Shown piece by piece: positions 59,644 to 64,000 of a stretch of DNA of 64,000 nucleotides. Below the pieces are notes generated by a model, which was not told the origin of the DNA, searched no databases, and saw only the letters and a program-made list of their open reading frames with translations. A program made the translations under genes and the position numbers. Every line of letters starts with the position of its first letter. Within the stretch, counting starts at the first letter, position 1. Source of the DNA: Hevea brasiliensis (taxonomy: Eukaryota > Streptophyta > Magnoliopsida > Malpighiales > Euphorbiaceae); NCBI RefSeq assembly GCF_030052815.1, contig NC_079507.1, forward strand, positions 15,956,141-16,020,140, read 5' to 3'.

Positions 59644-62600
59644 TGTAACACCCCTCACCCGACTACAGTGTAGCCGAGCAAGGCATGCTACATTTGGTGC
59701 TGGAGCACCCTAACTTATCTTACTTTATTTTTATTTTTAATAATTTTGAATTCGTTTAATTTAACATCAATTATTTTTCGACGGAGAAACTAGCGAAGTT
59801 TCTCCTATTTTATTATCGTTTGACATATTTCAATATTCACCTGTTTGAAATTCAATAATACTTTCAAAATAAAATCTTATCCATGCTAATCATAATTATC
59901 TCATCAATCATTCTCATAGTTTTCTCATATTTCAAATCTCATCCATACATTTTAATTTCATAATCATTTCCATACTCATATCATCATTTGAAAAATCATT
60001 ATGTAATTCAAATCTATACTCATTTGTACAAATTCATTCGTGCTCCATTCTTATAGCAAAATTCTCAAATTTGCATTAATTTCCATCATTTGCAATAATT
60101 AAATAAATCCTTAATTTACATGATATACAAATTAATTACAATTTGCTAATTTATATTACAATATAAGAAATAAATAGCATACACAAAATACATGATATGC
60201 TTAATGTGAGCCCTATCTACATTCATTGCTGAGGAGGTGACAACCTTGAACGCTCTGCAAATCAGAACTCCAAAATCTCTGTTTAGTATTCGCTGGGCTT
60301 TAACTTCAGTACCTGCGTGAGGAAACAATTCCATCGCGCTAAGCATTGCTGCTTAGTGGTGCAATAATATAACAAGGAAATAATATACATATAAAGATAG
60401 AAATAAAACATAATTTAAATAATTAAGATTTATTTATACTTCACATGCGGTTTCTAAAATTTAATATGTTTTATCCTAATTTAGTCTTCTTTGAAAGTGT
60501 TTATTTCGTCAATGTACAGTAATAATGTACAAAGAAAAATGATCTGAAAATAATAAATTTATGCTTATATTATTATATAAGTCACATTTGCAATATTTAT
60601 TTATGTTATAATTTTCTTTGCTAATCTTTTAGCATTTTCTCTATACTTGCTAAGTTGTCTCAGATTATTTCATAATAAGTAAATTTTGATATCGGTCCAG
60701 TTCATTTCGATTCTTTCTAATAAATAACTATTCTAATTTATTTTAGGTCATCTTACTCATTTATTTAATTTCTAATATTTTTTTATTACTAATATTCTTA
60801 ACATATTTCAATAAATTTCACTGCCCAAGTAACCTATGACAGGCTGACTAAACTGGATAACGGGTCATTGGCACTGGACAATGCGGTGCCTCGGGCCGTC
60901 ATACCATGGTACGCAGAACGTCAACCACGTATGCAGTCAGTATGGCTAAAAAGCCATGATAACACATAATCTACCATAAAAGCCATAAATATTGGCATAA
61001 AGCCATGAATACGGGCATAAAGCCATGAATATAGGCATAAAGCCTTTCGCAGTACTGCTAAAATAATACCCTATTGGCATGCCAAACTATCCAATCTGAC
61101 ACACATGTCTAGGCAATACAAGGGCACATAATATCATTAAATATTAATATATTGTGTTTTATGACTTTATTATTTCATGATAATTTTCAATTATAATTCA
61201 TACATTCATTTGATCATTTATATGATTACAATTCACATCAATTATCCTTTTATACCATTGTACTCAAAATACTTCTCTCTACAATAATGAGAACTAATGT
61301 CTCATTCATACATTAATATGGTTCATTTATTCATTCATTATGTTATTCATATTGATCACAATTCTAAACAATGGTTCACATTTACCATTGTATTCAAAAC
61401 ATTTTTCCTTTCTCATTTATACATTCAAGAATCTACTTATGTAATTACAAATTTTATATTTCAAGTTGAGTTACTAATATTTTATGAATTCCATTTGTGA
61501 TGGGTATATAAGCCATAACTATCTATTCACATCAATTAGGTGACTTATTTTTCATGTTTCAAGTAATCAATGAACATTTCATGGATTTCAAATTTATGGT
61601 CTTAATTTCCTTTTTACAATTTTGACTAAGATGCATAGTCCACATTTGTCATACAATTCTAAGCATTTAAGCTTAGAATTGGTTCTAAGTCTTTATCTTA
61701 GTTTGCTAATCATTTTGATTACTATTCACCTTACTAGTCAACCAAAATGTTGACTTTTTAATACATAATAATTTTATTGAACCTAAGTTCTCCAAGATAC
61801 CACATTTTGCATTTAAAATTTGTTGGTATTGGTTGCCAATATCATTTCCAAGCTTAATATTATTTGGGCAGAATTTTCAGTTTTCATGCCTTATTTTTAC
61901 TGTTTCATTAGTCATTTTTGCAGTGGGAATTTGGAAAAATATTCAACATGAAAGTTGTTCCTTATTTTGTCTAGTTGAATTTCCTTTTTTGAATCACTCC
62001 ATTTGGAGTTTTGTAACTCAAGTTATGGCCTAAAAACCATGACTGGCCGGATTGGGCAAAACCCAAAATTCTGGGTAAAATTGTTTCTGGCAAATTTGGT
62101 AACTCGAGTTTGGTTGGAAATTTGACTAGGTTATGGTCATAATTTGAGTCAGGTTTCTGCATGAAAGTTGTTGGTCTATATCTCGACTTATTTCTGGTAA
62201 AATTTCAGGTCAATTGGACCTTGCTACATTGAGTTATGGCCAAATGACCAAATACTATTTATTTGGTCATTTTGCCCAGGCAGATTGCAGGTCACCCAGA
62301 TTAGGGCAAACTTTTGGTCCGCTTGGTTTGGTTTTATGGGCATGGTTTCTTCACAAAAGTTGTGCTATTATGTGTCTAGTTTCACCTCCAATTGGCCTCA
62401 TACCAATTGGAGTCACACAACTTCAGTTATAGGTCAAACAATACCCTGGACTCGTAGGTCCGAATTTCCTGCATAAGAGAAGTACTCCCAATTTTCAATT
62501 TCACCCAACTTCCAAACTTCAATTCACATTTATAACACTTCTAATAGTCAATAATCAACCTCAACATCATCAAATTCAAGTCACAACACAAAATTTCATA

Positions 62601-63766
62601 TTTGAGCAAACCCTAAATCAACTTGCAATAATTTTAAATTCCAAGAGAATTTCAAGCACTAACCTTTGTGTGCTAGCTTCAATCAACTCCAAGCTACTCC
62701 AATTAATCTTCAATTCATTCAAAACACTTTGATCTTCTTCCTTGGGCTGCCCACTGAATTTCTTTCTTCTTTTTCTTCCTTCTTTTTCTTGGTTTTTCTT
62801 GCCTATTCTTGGAGTTCATGCCTTGATGAAGGTTTTTCTTTAAATTTCTAAGAATTTTGGTCAAGAAATTTGCATGGTTTGGAAGCTTAAGCAAGCTTCA
62901 ATGGAGGAAATTTTGTTTTGAGAGAGAAATGGGAATGTGGGACGGCAAAGTAGTAGAGAAGAAGAGAAAAATATGTTTTCTTTCATTATTATAAGATATT
63001 TGTATTAATTTAAATATTAAATAATGTATTTGTCTTATTAGGCAAATTTGCTAATTAATTTTTATTTAAAATATGTAACTAATTTTTCCATTTTCCATCC
63101 ACTTTCTTTTTATTTATTTTTAATTAATCTTTTATCAATATTTATTCATATTTTATCCATTTTTATTAGTTTGTCAAATGGTGATTGGGTGGAGGCATTG
63201 TTAATGACATCATGTGATGTCATAATTCCCAATTTCTTTTATTTTCTTTTTCTTTTCTTCTCTACTCATTTTAAATTTAATTTTTAGCAATATTTATTTA
63301 TATTTTAGATCATAATAATTATTTACTTAACTAGACAAGTCGGCCAAAAATCACCTCTGAAGGCGAAATGATCAAAATGCCCTCCGTTTGGCTTAACAGA
63401 CCAAAATTGTCTGTACCGATTGAAAAATTTTTCTAAACCTTTTCTTGGCATTGTAATGCCATAGAAACCTCAATGACTCTTCTCTGGAGTCCCAAAAATT
63501 ATTTTATGAATTTTCCCCCAGGTATAGGGCTCCTAGTTGCGAGAACCGCAACTTCCTACTAGGTTACCCATCGCTAGGGCACCAGCTCATTTAACTTGGT
63601 TGTATTTTATTTCTAAAATTTTTTCTTAATTTTTCTTATACTTATTTGAGTTATTTATGACTTCTCACTCTAGTCTAAATATTTTTCCAGACGTTCTAGC
63701 TATCCGGACCGACACTGGTCACTGGAACAGTAGAATGTACGGAATTGCTACAGTGAGGGTGTTACA
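59644..63766 (-). repeat. Element D 5' LTR
   Basis: An uninterrupted 4123-bp LTR, TGTAACACCC to GGGTGTTACA. Signals: hairpin CTAAGCA-TTGC-TGCTTAG at 60339-60356, array near 60970-61045, dyad TGACATCATGTGATGTCA at 63205-63222, motif GAAATGATCAAAATGCCCT at 63365-63383. Apart from these, no gene is seen. Confidence 0.93.
60313..62663 (-). other. Predicted leader intron in the 5' LTR of element D
   Basis: The donor is CACAAAG|GTTAGTG (starts 62663) and the acceptor is TCACGCAG|GTACTG (ends 60313), 2351 bp. The hairpin at 60339-60356 is 25 nt before the acceptor. Splicing would connect to the PBS leader and gag ATG at 59502. Inferred from motifs. Confidence 0.5.
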
Positions 63767-64000
63767 TAAATAAACATTTATTAAGGTATAATTGACTTAA
63801 AAAATGTCAAAGAAAAATTAATAAATTAATACAAAGAAAAATAAAAAATCGAGAAACCGACAAAAATCGGTGTTACCAAAAAATTCGAAATGCAACCCGA
63901 ATAGGTGCATTTTGGTCAATTGACATCCCGAGTTGCCTTTTGACCTAAATGTCCATTAAAAATAAATGATATTAAACTTTGAAAATGTCATAAAAAAATT

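Larger units (their letters stand above)
46750..63766 (-). mobile_element. Element D: gypsy element with only broken gag inside (TR-GAG/LARD-like)
   Basis: It is flanked by TAAAT (46745-46749 and 63767-63771). LTR copies are 46750-58451 (interrupted by E; about 4114 bp without it) and 59644-63766 (4123 bp). The internal domain is 58452-59643, only 1192 bp, with PBS, a fragmentary gag and PPT but no pol. Read on the minus strand. The structure resembles non-autonomous gag-only LTR elements; whether the pol loss came before or after insertion cannot be decided from one copy. Confidence 0.9.
46458..64000 (+). mobile_element. C-family LTR running off the right edge, carrying element D
   Basis: It starts TGTAACACCC at 46458 and matches the C solo LTR from 2864 (GTAGTG(T/C)G..CTACTGTTCCGATGA, the AGCGATGGGTGA block). 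After element D (46750-63766) it resumes at 63772 with the same family sequence (compare 63830-63960 with 3200-3340), including the motif variant near 63905. The right end is beyond the window, so it is unknown whether this is a solo LTR. The left flank GGTGC is the candidate target duplication. Confidence 0.85.

Noticed and set aside
49493..61500. A 67-codon ORF (MSHSYINMV...) present in four LTR copies (49493, 52863, 55985, 61297)
   Set aside because: The copies are simply duplicated LTR sequence; the reading is hydrophobic low-complexity translation of A/T-rich DNA inside the predicted intron, with no motif.

Overview
The window is intergenic DNA of a plant, most likely a eudicot. The evidence is strong A/T richness, plant-type Ty1/copia and chromodomain Ty3/gypsy retrotransposons primed by initiator-Met tRNA, and a decayed DUF7745-type plant gene. 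The species cannot be read from the sequence. No intact host gene and no RNA gene was found. Almost every base belongs to LTR retrotransposons inserted into one another. Family labels below (A, C, D, E, F, copia-1, copia-2) are mine.

Left nest (1-41571). A rearranged left edge (1-1385) carries LTR fragments. From 1386 lies copia-1 (+ strand), an old broken element cut into exons by later insertions. A C-family solo LTR (2864-17968, TSD ACATT) sits in its integrase/RT linker and itself holds a full-length chromovirus A (3906-14948, minus strand, TSD AATTA). A D-family solo LTR (18216-31824, TSD TGGAG) sits just upstream of the RT and holds full-length copia-2 (21966-31525, minus strand, TSD ATAGA). 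The copia-1 3' LTR (33331-41571) holds an E-type solo LTR (33671-36602, TSD AGGCA) and a truncated C LTR (37668-41250).

Middle (41572-42887). This is the only non-transposon stretch: a DUF7745-like pseudogene with stops and a 31-bp triplication.

Right nest (42888-64000). Gypsy F inserted in the pseudogene. A C-family LTR (46458 to beyond the window) inserted in F, then element D (46750-63766, TSD TAAAT), then element E (48211-55793, TSD TGTCT) inside D's LTR, giving four levels. A, D and E form a reduction series: A has gag-pol (4.8 kb internal), D has only broken gag (1.2 kb), and E has no coding sequence (354 bp), yet all keep the PBS, the PPT and a related leader.

The most interesting signals lie inside the gypsy LTRs. 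Every copy that spans the region has (1) a good 5' splice site and 3' splice site bounding a predicted 1.6-3.0 kb leader intron; (2) a 6-7 bp hairpin, different in sequence between families, whose 3' arm holds a branch-site-like CTTAG/CTCAG exactly 21-25 nt before the acceptor; and (3) an approximately 18-bp motif (GAAATGACCAAAATGCCCT or a variant) that is also present in the unrelated copia LTRs. Chromovirus A also has a 74-bp phase-0 GT-AG intron inside its integrase.
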